DNA from: Linnemannia elongata
Lineage: Eukaryota; Mortierellomycota; Mortierellomycetes; Mortierellales; Mortierellaceae
Assembly (NCBI GenBank): GCA_036320915.1
Contig: JAXBDG010000001.1
Span: forward strand, 1,922,001-1,986,000
Reading direction: 5' to 3'
DNA: 64,000 bases
The notes beneath the pieces were generated by a model. The model saw only the letters and a list, made by a program, of their open reading frames with translations, was not told the origin of the DNA and ran no database searches. A program made the position numbers and the translations under genes. Of this stretch, positions 11,001-19,705 are shown one piece after another; the first letter of the stretch is position 1, and the number at the start of each line of letters is the position of its first letter.

Positions 11001-12388
11001 TGGCGGCCCCAGATGAACAGGATATTGTAGTTCGTCTGGACAACCAGGCGGTGGTGGATCAATATCAGCACATGGTGCAGGACCGGGAAAACACTCTGCC
11101 AAGAAAGCGATTCAGAAGCAATTATGCTGGACTGTGGGCAGTTTTGTCCGGTATTGTCGACAAACGCCAAGGAAGGGTTGAGGTGAAGTGGATCCGTGGG
11201 CACAACAACGATCCTGGAAATGAACTCGCCGACCGTACCGCTAAGGAGGCAGCGCAGGGCGACACAACGCCTTGGGTGGTGGACTTGACGCAACAAGAGG
11301 ATATCCGGACTTTTGCGTTCTGTCATGAAGCCTTGGTGGAGACGGACCTGAGGCAGCTACTCAAACAACAAACAACCATTCGACACCATCAGCACTGGAC
11401 TTCACAGCGTCGAGTCAAGAAGGCGGTACCCCATTTGGATGATGTCGAGTGGCGCTCAACCCTGGCCTTTGTACATGCAAGACGGGCTGTCTTCACTTTC
11501 TACAGTAACAGCAAGGATACCCGCCAACGGTCCCACCACATCAAGAAACTTCATGGTATGCTACCGACCAGGAACTCTATGATGGCGCGCCACCCAGATC
11601 TATACCCTGACTGTATCTGCCGAGTCTGCACGGAGGAGGAAGAGGACAATGAGCATTTGTGGACTTGCCCAGCAAAGAGAGAGACTACTACCGCTATTTG
11701 GAGGGAGGCCATGGACAAGATCGATGAGTGGGGCATCAAGGCAACAGACAGTTACAACGCGGCCAAGAGGCGAGAGCACGAGAGAGCAGAGGCGAGTGGT
11801 CGTCAAGTACCGCCCCCAGTGCCAGTTCCTTGGCGCTGTCCATCTGATGAGGAGCATGTCCGTGGGTTCTCTTCTATCGGTGGCGCTCAATCGGTTTATC
11901 GGGGCCTGCCGGTCCCCGATCGCGACCTGGATCCAAAGTGGCACGTCTCGGATCTACTGCGAGGCATCACCCCCAAGAGCATGCTGTCTGAGTGGTCGTC
12001 AGTCTTCCGATCCCCAAAGTCGATTGCACAGACGGTCCTGCACAAGTTTGTTGGCTACCTGGAGGCACAGGCCTCGGAGCTGATCTGGAAACCTCGGTGT
12101 TCGGAGACAATTGCATGGGAGCAGGCGCAAGGCATCACTACAAAAGACAAGACATCCAAGTACACTGGCCCTCGAGGAGATTGGAGCAACGGTTATGGCT
12201 ATATCACCCGAGCTGGTTTTTGTCCCTGCGGCGCTTCGCTAGCCGCACATGAGGATGGGCATTGTCCGGGCCCGTCTTTGGATCCCATCGCTGCAGATGC
12301 ACGTTTGTTAGAGAGTCAATTAGGAAGGAGGCGGTTGTCGTTGATGGAGAGGATGGGGAGGATCCCCTTCATGAGGGTGTGCGAGTAG
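5003..12388 (+). CDS. LINE ORF2 polyprotein: endonuclease, reverse transcriptase, RNase H
   Basis: This 2461-residue ORF is open throughout. Endonuclease-exonuclease-phosphatase domain, about 29-270: E61 in VQETK, D180 and N182 in GDFNR, and S-D264-H265. Reverse transcriptase, about 600-1000: D731 and D737 in QDMRRCFDS, and FMDD at 853-856 where YADD is usual. Residues about 1415-1690 are a Ser/Pro/Phe/Leu low-complexity tract encoded by pyrimidine-rich DNA. A charged helical region (about 1710-1870) leads to RNase H with D1949, E1991, D2013 and D2077. A C-terminal finger CX2CX8HX3C uses C2206, C2209, H2218 and C2222, and a Cys/His cluster (CPCG...CPG) lies near the end. The start ATG is part of TAATG at 5001-5005. 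All catalytic residues look intact. Confidence 0.93.
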   Translation: MLDTPIPTYTTGQFNTSDINDPFRTLTVATFNVQGANEPYYFTYLANFCTTENIDIIGVQETKINATKNKEPHLLRRDSACPYTGLWNHTATHFHGKGVGLLIHKPWARHIVETFSDDNGRGIGVVLGFKNDCRVAVINCYFPPSGSTTEDVDFPLLNKWVKNQIDRMRNAGNRILLLGDFNRVVSPLIDRAPDNLTSTTPQLDLFPWLSSSRFVDTFRFIHPTEREYTFKTTSRIDMVWASPGLASFLVRSAIIPRDTLTSSDHSVMLASFDLHTLIHPISQATLTKQRAKGKKLVLDKVEDEAWDAFTTQVDDALCNHSQLIETPALDQFPAAYRHGPETTVFSRDYLETFPLDRAWLALRNAIMDSAYAHLPSVKTGGMPPPPDGEGRIRVLIADLGNIIRAIREAFESDAAVDEDLQETTHQQLRRWYGKNGEEMGVSPVPEVNESVEEWRKWREEVQVHWRQARLNHQNYIAANKQDIINAHIENRDQRFATETKKTIRNILEVFDGRVTLDHLIIDGPNGPYVEDDPTEIKREVREYFGTTFHKARPTGQLNQEWRDAYRPRDDIQEHWYNPVMSVPDYMEVCEAIGAAPKNKAAGLSGVTGDLLKRLGLVAQGLFVVLVQACIVQVAMPEEWLKGVIYCIPKGPVWSGRISEVRPITLLEHGRKILFSIMVKRLTTVMSRYQVFKGPNFSVLKGTMTKDPIHILNAVMEDAREYKKEAWVLLQDMRRCFDSVSCAEGGMLELGMRHLKIPKEFIELCLKIAANKTNQVITTYGLTESYNPRCGLDQGGVECPLLWRIAYEALLARVWEDKHGYLMSSAAALRDFHKIPSFESVYLDTPLLIACLAFMDDTKWIARNKEHLEKIIEIAMSFFELHGIEINPKKTELIVINPSCADLSITIGEDRVTALPPATSARALGVWFSADGKGKHTRQLVHQELTTMCEILSRKAVTDKQAIYIFNNVFLPRIQYRLSVTILSDSEIRSIVSRYTNVVRQKVELAHGAPLSILFHRRLYGLRHLGDAQIEEQISTALLRLNDHSLLGKVVATRAMALQAECRLSVSPFEVPAVGSLYTRHNLLGHVCRLLVERGITFQSPTSVVNTTRLIGPLLPPGLYPKVAHKLFLDGVSSLDDVVSEDGLSLASWTDLRERLDLKNKVRRWYTALVDAVCLRPAVPAASATTAIVPQDPTSHIPSPASESVNNDVSWMDRLLERRQAVDSQYSFSVTPLDEGQAHSLAQSEVCTPANESSEDEPLIDPRRARRRLVEEANEVATPAVDNVDETILLGLSEVVDSLQVRYTAPIFIPAAAANNNGGGEGNEEESNGGARGRLGGVYKEKEKGKKAMRENSGVFILDTSLSGKKQGAKKFSIAAQAMENTRAIECSDEQVDQDKAKEGWLGKECCFYGTCGSTSSSSFSSSFSFSFYESSSLPYLHLLSSSSSSSSPCLFESVVSSPPPFHFPPADASDVDIALSGGLYPLPPSVDVLPPSSSSLFPSVDDFSFSSSSNFPPSSFSPSLITSPSSSPFVDDTTPFSSPFPTPSYPPIVPIFQLVPQTPLSLLPLPFFSSFSPSFLFSLPPSFFLLPSFAPPPPPLLSLSLPLPFPPSLPLPLPLPLPLPLPLPQTLPPFTPPWSPSSPFLPLTPSPALSITSEPVIDKSPSSTPRYVPSPPLASPPNNSPAPPTPSIVTPPPSIEPSTLTLTSPDATDLIFARAMLALDETCRERLHKANFVHDTAVRNAETDKQRKQEQITIRLNKDTAKYRKQLAKQPVKLAEMLAHMATEEAKAKSRQEIPYVQSCAAAAAILRQDTNNVEAFRARRQNELRAELKTRLVRASVAMRLKESSRAKQAQEQAIKKTQRQQEWQALKDHHTAVIARLYNALPNLKRPFNNTTRFPLQEVYHSRPTTATAEPTKKVGPLVVSPDEFTILTTLQNSPVDNTTPLILYTDGSLIHSGTEKVAMGFGVVDLQQDTHFPIKGRTDGHASSTKVELMGLIAAVVAAPDEQDIVVRLDNQAVVDQYQHMVQDRENTLPRKRFRSNYAGLWAVLSGIVDKRQGRVEVKWIRGHNNDPGNELADRTAKEAAQGDTTPWVVDLTQQEDIRTFAFCHEALVETDLRQLLKQQTTIRHHQHWTSQRRVKKAVPHLDDVEWRSTLAFVHARRAVFTFYSNSKDTRQRSHHIKKLHGMLPTRNSMMARHPDLYPDCICRVCTEEEEDNEHLWTCPAKRETTTAIWREAMDKIDEWGIKATDSYNAAKRREHERAEASGRQVPPPVPVPWRCPSDEEHVRGFSSIGGAQSVYRGLPVPDRDLDPKWHVSDLLRGITPKSMLSEWSSVFRSPKSIAQTVLHKFVGYLEAQASELIWKPRCSETIAWEQAQGITTKDKTSKYTGPRGDWSNGYGYITRAGFCPCGASLAAHEDGHCPGPSLDPIAADARLLESQLGRRRLSLMERMGRIPFMRVCE
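9241..10100 (+). repeat. Pyrimidine-rich low-complexity tract within LINE ORF2
   Basis: About 860 bp of CT-rich DNA, with runs such as repeated TCTTCT and CCACTT units near 9320 and 9815-9875, encodes a Ser/Pro/Phe/Leu tract between the reverse transcriptase and RNase H regions. The frame is kept throughout. It looks like expanded simple sequence rather than a folded domain. Confidence 0.75.
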
Positions 12389-12593
12389 TTTATTTTCTTC
12401 CGTCCCAGCCTGAGAAGGCGAGTGATTGTTGCGCTGAGCCTGCCGAGCTTTGGACTCAGGGACAGCGACTAGGTCTATGGCTACTGGGAGAGTTCATTTG
12501 ATAGTGCCCTTTTTATTCCTTTGAATGCCTCCTGGAGTTGTTAACTAGAGAAATAAATCGCAAACAAAAAAAAAAAAAAAAAAAAAAAAAAAA

Positions 12594-12604
12594 CCAACCT
12601 TGAC
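12594..12604 (+). repeat. LINE target-site duplication, right copy
   Basis: CCAACCTTGAC matches 2558-2568 exactly and follows the poly(A) tail directly. Confidence 0.85.
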
Positions 12605-12646
12605 GCTTCAAAAAAGGGGGCAAAAAAAAAAAAAAAAAAAGTTGAT

Positions 12647-13418
12647 AACGGTCGTCTAGCCCCGAGGCCAGTACCCGTATACTGGCGGTCCCCCCGAGAT
12701 GCGGATCATGTGCGAGGATTCTCCTCCATCGATGGAGCTCGAGCCGTGCACAGCGGTAGTCCTGCTCCCGATCGTGAGGAGACCTCCAAATGGAACGTAT
12801 CGGACCTACTCCGCGGCATCACCCCCAAAAGCATGTTGACTGAATGGTGCGCGGTCTTCAGAACCCCATAGTCCATCGCCAAGACGGTCCTCCACAAATT
12901 TGTTGGCTATCTGGAGACGCAGGCCTCAGAGAGGATCTGGAAACCCCGATGCTCCGCGACGATCGCGTGGGAGCAGACCCAGGGCACACAGGCCCTCGTG
13001 GCGACTGGACTCAAGGATATGGTTACATCATGCGTGATGGTTTCTGCCCGTGTGGCGCTTCGCTAGCCACACATGAGGATCGGATCTGCCCTGGAGCGAC
13101 CAAGGAACCACGCGCAGCTGACGAGCGGCTGTTGGAGAGTTTGTTGGGAAGGAGGAAGTTATCATTGATGGAGAGGATGGGAAGAATCCCCTTCATTCGT
13201 ATATAGTTCTATTTTCTTCCGTTATTGCTGTGAAGAGCAGCTACAATTGTTGCGCAGAGCCAGGTTTCGGACCGGACTGTGACTGACGGATGGTTCACTG
13301 AAGAGTTTGGTCTGTAGTTCCCTTTACTTCCAAATGCCTCCTTTGTTCTATTTTTCAGAGAAATAAAAAAAAAAAGGGAAAAAAAGAAGGGAAAAAAAAA
13401 AAGGGGAAAAAAAAAAAA
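12647..13418 (+). mobile_element. 5'-truncated, decayed LINE copy 2
   Basis: This segment aligns with the last ~600 bp of ORF2 in the full-length element (from about 11795) and with its 3' UTR. It encodes cognate stretches such as HVRGFSS, LLRGITPKSML and GRIPFIRI. Relative to the intact copy it has an in-frame TAG at 12869-12871 and a roughly 28-bp deletion near 12988 that shifts frame. It ends in an interrupted A-rich tail (13366-13418). Many differences from the intact element are silent, for example across LLRGITPKSML. It therefore probably came from a different functional subfamily before it decayed. I could not find a clear target-site duplication. The A-rich sequence at 12605-12640 between the copies is unassigned. 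Confidence 0.88.
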
Positions 13419-13653
13419 CGCCGAGAAAATATAGTAGACCTGCGACGACACAGAAAAGCGCCGAGGAGCACGCATAGACATGTTCTGTGTGCTGTACAAT
13501 GATAGTTTTATTGTCTATGAAGTCTATTGCGGTTTGAACTGGTATCTGGTATATGGTTGAATGGTTGTTGATATCAAAAACGGAATGAAAAAAAAAAGAA
13601 AGAAAGAAACGAAAGCAAAAAATGAACAAGAGGACGATTATGGGAAAGGGGGC

Positions 13654-15274
13654 TTAAGGTGAATCAGGGGCCGCGTTGGTCATGGAATGGTCTTCAGATC
13701 CGGCAACCTTCAAAGCCTCGACCAACCGCGACTTGTCCTGCTGAGCATCCTTTAACTCTGCAATCTTGACTGCACAGAAATCCTCATAGTCCACAAACAA
13801 TGGTAACTCGGTGACGATAGGATCCAAGTTGACATCCATGAAATGAACGGTGAACCGGAGAACCTGAGAGATATCGAGCCAGGAGAGACCACGTTCGGTG
13901 GGGATGAGCTGAAAGTTGTCGAGGTGGATGTCCATGTTGATGGGCTTTTGCCGTCCAAAGTCCATATCATTGTCGTCGTTCGAGATCTTCTTGTGGGCGG
14001 AGACTAGGCGGGAGGCGTTGACTGTGAATGGAACTCCTGGAGCATGACTAATGAAGTGGAGAAAGAAAGGAGAGAAAGAAGTGTTAGGATAGGTAAAAAG
14101 GCAAAGCATAGTTAGTTTTGAGAAGGTAAAAAAAAAAATCAAGGGGAAAGAAAGGAGAAAAAAGAGGATGCGAACCGAAAAAGGAAAAAGGTAGGTCGTC
14201 AGATCAAGGCATGCATGCCATGCGAGGTGATGTTGGAACAGACAGACTAAATAGACAGAAAGGCCTTTTTCTTGCTATCTTACTGTCTCTCTCTCTCTCT
14301 CTCTATTTCCATCCACTTTCCCCTACGCCTGTACGGCCCTCCTTTTGTTCAATTGCTCAAAGAGCCCTCGCCGGCCTTTTTTCCTGCGGAATTCAATCTC
14401 ATACATGTTACTGCTTGTTGCCGATCAAAATGATAAAAAAAAATTAAAAAAGAGCGAGGAACTTACGCATTCTCCACGGAGGGATGGCCTTGCTTGGTGA
14501 CATAGTTAATCTCCTCAGTCTGGACAATTGCACAGTCAATCTCCCTGACCATGTACAATTTATCCCGCGCCTTCATCTCAACAGTGACCCTCAGTTTATC
14601 CTGACCCATGCTAACACGAGAAGGAGCCGTCAACTTGCTCCGGAACTGCTTAGGCATATCTGTAGAAGCCGTCAACATGGCAGTTGTCTCAGTGCGGGGC
14701 ACAATCTGTCGACGGATGATGAGTTCGTGCTTGACGGTACGGGTGGAGGCCAACATGAAGTCGCGCTTGAGGGTTGCGTGGATCTCGTACTTCCAATCAA
14801 TATCGTGGGTGTCGAGGCGGTTAATCATGGTGGGGGGCAGGTCGCGGGAGCGGGGGAGGTCGATGCGGAAGGGGATGCGTTGGGTGCCAGAGTGTTCGAA
14901 TTCGATACGGCCCTTGCCGTTGGCGTCGTTGGCGGCGACCAGGTCGGTGTGGGTTTCGATCAGACGTTCGTAGACGATGGGGGTCTTTGTGGAATTAGGG
15001 AAAGCGAGGCCGACTATTTTCATGATGTGATACAGGAGAAACAGAGTTAGAAAACAAAATAAGAGATATCAGGGGCGCAGGTGATAAAAAGATAGTGATG
15101 GTTAACAGACATACCATGTCCATGAATGCCAACAGTGGCAACCTTGAAGTGCTCTGCGCGGTCCATCTGGATAACAATTGCTCCCTCGACGGTCTGGTTG
15201 TGATGAGAATCGGCCTTGAGGTCGATGATGAAGGGTTGCTCGGTGTTGAGCTCGATGTCAAAAGTGAAACCCAT
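13654..15274 (-). CDS. Arrestin-domain protein, paralogue A
   Basis: Three exons: 15274-15115, 15013-14467 and 14047-13654 give 366 residues. Splice sites are GTATGT/TAG and GTAAGT/TAG, and both joins keep frame (phases 1 and 2). The N-terminal part (residues 1-185) has beta-rich arrestin_N character, with VGLAFPNSTKTPIVY and a Pro-rich RIPFRIDLPRSRDLPPTMI turn. The C-terminal part resembles arrestin_C (GVPFTVNASRLVS). Fungal alpha-arrestins are adaptors that bring Rsp5/NEDD4-type ubiquitin ligases to membrane transporters. This copy has no PPxY or PY motif, unlike its neighbour, so it may act differently. A TATAAAA-like box lies at 15442-15436, about 160 bp upstream of the ATG. Family assignment rests on fold-like patterns and pairing with paralogue B. 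Confidence 0.72.
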
Positions 15275-16079
15275 GTTGTATATAAGACGGTGTGAGAGTG
15301 GTGTTGATGTTGTTTGCAAGAAAGAAAAGAAAAGAAAGAAAAGGACCTGGGATGAAGAGCTGGTGTGAAAAAGTGTTGAAGAAATGGATTGATGAGGAAA
15401 AAAAAGAAAATGAAAATTGCAGTCCACCCCTTCACTTTTATATTCAAGGAAGGTGATTGCCAAGGAACATCGTGGAATTAACTTCGCCCGGAGATGAGAG
15501 GGGATGTATGGTGACAAGGATGGCATGCTGGGCGCACTGCGGCTCACTTCGTGGCAAACTCTTTTTTGGCGAAGACTCAGGATTGCATTGCGTGAATGTC
15601 CTCAAAGTGAATACTAACAACAAGTCAAATTGCCTCGCCTCCTCCTGTGCCCCCAGTGTGCGTCATAGTCATGGACTCCAGCCTGTCTGTCTGGCCATCC
15701 AACGTCCACTGTCTCTCCCTTTCTTTCTTCCTTTTTACGGTTATTGTTATTTCAGCATAGCCCATTGAGAGCATTTGACACCCCTTGTACCTTCCCTTTC
15801 ATACACTCCTCCTTTTCATTCCCTCTCTTTGCGAAAGGAATTCTTATTTTCAGAACAAGACCAAGTAGACTCAGCCCAACCTTGACGTGTGAGCAGCACA
15901 CAAGAGCTGCGGGTGTTGTTTTTTAGCATGTCGACATACACATACGGGATGCAGGCAAAAAAAAGCAAGCAAACAAAAAATCGACAAAGGCGGCGATGAC
16001 GACCATTCTCATCACACGACACGATGAACAAAAACAGGAGGATACTATTTCCAAGGGCAAGGTGAAAGAAGGAGGAAGA

Positions 16080-16114
<35 letters not shown>

Positions 16115-16503
16115 GAATTCGTTTAACTGCCCATTCAACCATCGACACTTGCTTTTTTTTACCATCGACAAGGGCGATACCATTCTATTTGTGATTGGTC
16201 ACTTCGTGTTCAACCTTTATTTCAACTTTTCTTGTGTTCCTGGTAATAAAATGAGAACGGCTTGCACCGCCCAACCATCACAGGCACTCGTTCTTAACAA
16301 TTTAGGAAAACAAAACGATCATTTACGTTTCGTGTTCGTTTATTAATATCGAAGGCACTGTTCAATTGGTAAGATATATGACTGAGCACAACTTGCATAA
16401 CAGCAGAATCACCAGGAACACGAGTTGTGACAGCTGGGTATTTTGGGCGAAGGAATCAAGCCCGTTCAGCATCAGATGTGTGCTGCGGGTGGTGAAGATG
16501 TAA
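15275..16503. other. Intergenic spacer between arrestin paralogues
   Basis: It holds the promoter of paralogue A and the 3' flank of paralogue B. There is a 30-nt poly(A) run at 16081-16110. No gene is supported here. Confidence 0.5.
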
Positions 16504-17930
16504 TCAGCATTGGGAATAGGGTATGGGCTGCTTCTCATCCTCGTAATCGTACATGGGCGGCAGGTCATCGACAAGGTCAGGAACAAGTGGCACGCGCTCA
16601 GGGTACAGTGCTCGGTGGAGTTCGTTACGACTGACACGGCTTGTGTTGGAGTCAAGAAGGACAGACTCTTCGTCGCCATAACCAGGGGGCTTGCTGCCAT
16701 CGGGCTCTGCCTGCAGTGACCAGGGCTCGTCCAGGACGTTGCCGACTTGAATGGGTGCCATGACCACCAGGTTTCGCACAGTCGAATCAGCAAACTCGAT
16801 CGTGAAGCGAACACCGTGTGTGATCTTGACCCAGTCGAGCGTCTCTGTCGCGACCAGTTCGTTAGGGAGGATGTCCAGGTCCAGCTCAACAGGGTGTTCC
16901 CGTCCCCAAGCCGCTGAGAACTCGTCCTGGTCTGGGTTTGTAAGTGTGACGGTATTGCTGAAGGTCTTGGCGGTGTCCGATGAAATGATGGGATCTTTGT
17001 CGTCAATAATGCCAGCAATACTATATTTTCGGAGGAAAGGGGTGGAATTAGCTTCTACTCGACAATTTGCGTTCCAAAACATATTACGCGTGAATAAGAC
17101 GTTTTGCCTTACCTAAATGAGACGTTCTCTGATATGTTGTTGTTCTTAATCTGGATCTTTTCTTGCTGGATGGCCATGGCAACGACACTCTTGACTCGGC
17201 TTGCTGAAATGAGGGGATGCATAAAGACCCTGGCTGAGATCTTAGTGTCGGTGGTGCTTATGAATTTTGGCACAAACATCGAGCACTCGATCTCGTTGGG
17301 CCGTTTTGCCGAGTATCGTGCGTCGGAAAGGTCGGATTGCGGGACGAGCAATCGCTTGAAGGTGATCGGCTGTCGAAGGACCTTACGGCGACCGAGCAGA
17401 GATGAGGGCGCCGCCACTGTGACGAGCTCATAGCCCCAGATAAGACTGAAAGTCTTTATCAGTGAGCAGTCTGTTGTCGAAATATTTCCAGGGATAGATA
17501 TCTGGAACGGGATGGTGTAATCCCCGGGTTGGTAGAGTGTTGCTGTCTTGATAGCCTGGACCTCAATACGATGGAGGGTGATAGGTTCGCTCTTGATGGT
17601 CCTCGTGGTAACCGCGGTCGACGCGAATGCTAGAGTGGTGAGTAGACATGGTTCATAAAGGTAAAAGGTAGATCTGACTGAGTCAATTGAAGTAACCACG
17701 TTGTCTTTTTTTCATGTTGGGCGGAGTAAAAAAATAAAGGAAAGCAGGTATGCGCATCGCATACCTTCTCCGACAAATGTGACAGAGAGTTGCTTGAGCT
17801 GGATAGCCTTTTGAACTTGCAAGCGAAGCGAGCCCGAGATTTGATGGACAACCGTGGCACTTGGCGGTCCCAGCAACTCAATGACGTTGGGGACCTTTGT
17901 GTCCAGGCTTGTCTGCACCGTGAAGCTCAT
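16504..17930 (-). CDS. Alpha-arrestin-like protein with PPxY motif, paralogue B
   Basis: Three exons: 17930-17765, 17629-17113 and 17020-16504 give 399 residues. Donors are GTATGC and GTAAGG, acceptors TAG, and both introns have the same phases (1 and 2) as paralogue A. This supports tandem duplication. Arrestin-like elements include the opening SFTVQTSLDTKVPNVIELLG, the Tyr-Gln-Pro-Gly turn (LYQPGDYTIPFQISIPGNI) and a C-terminal beta-rich half. The tail contains LPPMYDYED, a PPxY motif of the sort bound by WW domains of Rsp5/NEDD4 ligases. An adaptor role in transporter ubiquitylation is a family-based inference. It lies head-to-tail with paralogue A on the same strand. Confidence 0.78.
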
Positions 17931-19705
17931 GGTAATGGTCGCTTAAAATGGCTCAATGGCTGCGGAGGAGTGGGATAAAGGAAAGACAGAAGATGTAATG
18001 GAAAAGATAAAGGGGGTTCGTTCAATTCGCGTCTCTGCACGTTATCCTGTGTGAGTGTGTTGAAAAGAAGTCAAGTTGGAATACGGAAGGTAGATGAGGG
18101 GTAGTGTTGGGTGAGTGAATGAGACCCAGGATGAAGGAAGGAAGAGAGATGATGAGGCTAAGTGAGAGAGAACAAAGAGCGAGTTGGAGTGGAGTAAGAA
18201 AGGAAGTGAAAAGAAGGCGAGTCTGGCCTAGGTGGGGAACGTGGAACATTTGAGTAATGTGCTCTCACACACCTTCGGTTGTTTTGTTTTGTTGGCTTTT
18301 TCTTTGTTGCTATCACTCCCTCTTGTTATTCAACATTCGCCATTCGACGGCGAGAGTCGAGAGTCCTGTGCACCTCTCACACCCACCCAACCTGTACATG
18401 TTCCTGTCAACAAAAAAAGCAAAACGGAGCATCGTTTCCAAAAGAAGCGCGCCAAGAGTAGAGTCGACTGACATGACTCTTTCTTTCTATCTTTTGTTGA
18501 TATCATCGCCCACGAAAATGTCGATCGTTGCAATGGTTCATACCTGAGCCTGGCATCGTTTTTCGTCCAGTAGAGAAAGCGTTACTGCTACGAGGACCGT
18601 ATTATGAAGAGTGATTATTTTTTCTTCCCATGTGTGTCTGTAAGTCTTTGTGTCTCTGAATCGCCCTCGCGCCAATAATTAGTGTGTGCAACTCGTCGCT
18701 TGTTGCATCCACCGACCAGTCCAGACTGACTAGAAACATCAGGATGGGTGAGGCATGCCTTTGCAAACAGAACAAGGTCAACCACAAAGAACATGATTCA
18801 CCCAACTCTGTAGATACAGGAGCACTTCTTCCCTTCCGATCGTTATTTGTTGACTCAAACAAGGATCAACATTCATCTTGTACACCCAAAGGGCTGCAGT
18901 CATGACCTCTGATAATAAAGATATCATTCCTACACCCTTCTTATATGCATCACATATCGCTCTCTTATCCTTACACTCTCTCTGTCCTTTGTGCACACCC
19001 ATCCCACATCCCAACCATCACCCATTATGAATATTGTTTAAGTAATAAGAGAAAAAGAAAAAAAAAAAACTTTTTGTAGATTCTTTGAAGCAGGAGACCA
19101 CGTTCGCGAGTGAGCCCCGTTGAGTTACAATCATCCTCTTCATACAAAGAGAACAACCGCAATCGCATGACTGTAACCATGACGAACGCCAAACCACAAA
19201 AACGAGACCGTTGAGGAGCATTCATCTCTCTTGCGAGAGAATCTTCACCCAAAACATAACAGATCGATCTTTTGTGGATTTGGACTTGACCAGTAATAAA
19301 ATTATTGGCGACACTTTCTGTCAATTCGGGTCCGAGGACTTTCCCTAAAGCATTTCAATTGTGTTTGGGTCGAGGTCTACGAGAAGTTCCCCTAGAGGAA
19401 TCCAAGTAGCCAATCGTCGTAGTATTGTGATGCTTCAATATGCGATTCTGCGTGTGGTGCTCCTGATCAAAGAAAAAAAAAAGTTGAAGGATCAAGAAAC
19501 CGCCAGCGAAAACTTTTCATATAGAAAAGTTTTCGCATTAATGGTGATTCACCGAATGGAAATAGATCGTAGGAGTTGCACGCACATTGCATCGACGACC
19601 CTTCGCGGAGATCAAACTACAAAGCGATAGACAACCATGGATTGACACATGTGTATTGCATATGGGAAGTATGACTATCTACCATCAAATAAAAGAAAAT
19701 CAAGT
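17931..19705. other. Intergenic region, no gene seen
   Basis: 1.8 kb with no convincing coding frame. It contains the upstream region of the PPxY arrestin and a 31-bp perfect inverted repeat at 19506-19536. Confidence 0.5.
19506..19536. repeat. Perfect 13-bp inverted repeat with 5-nt loop
   Basis: GCGAAAACTTTTC at 19506-19518 is followed by ATATA and its exact reverse complement at 19524-19536. It lies in non-coding DNA about 170 bp past the stop codon of the LPMO-like gene (minus strand). It could be a protein-binding palindrome or a remnant of a foldback element. Confidence 0.8.

Larger units (their letters stand above)
2569..12593 (+). mobile_element. Full-length non-LTR retrotransposon (LINE), EN-RT-RNase H type
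   Basis: The element is about 10.0 kb. It has a 203-bp 5' UTR (2569-2771), ORF1 (2772-5003), ORF2 (5003-12388), a short 3' UTR (12389-12565) and a 28-nt poly(A) tail (12566-12593). It is bounded by an 11-bp target-site duplication. The order apurinic-type endonuclease, reverse transcriptase, RNase H, CCHC finger matches I/Tad/R1-type LINEs; the exact clade needs a tree. Both ORFs are uninterrupted and the catalytic residues are present, so it may be autonomous and recently inserted. The two ORFs overlap as TAATG, suggesting stop-reinitiation translation of ORF2. Confidence 0.93.

Noticed and set aside
12605..12640. A-rich block between LINE copies as a third element's tail
   Set aside because: Too short and without any recognisable element attached. 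It is left unassigned.
16362..17018. 218-residue minus-strand frame overlapping arrestin paralogue B
   Set aside because: It is another frame of the real third exon and shows no conserved motif.
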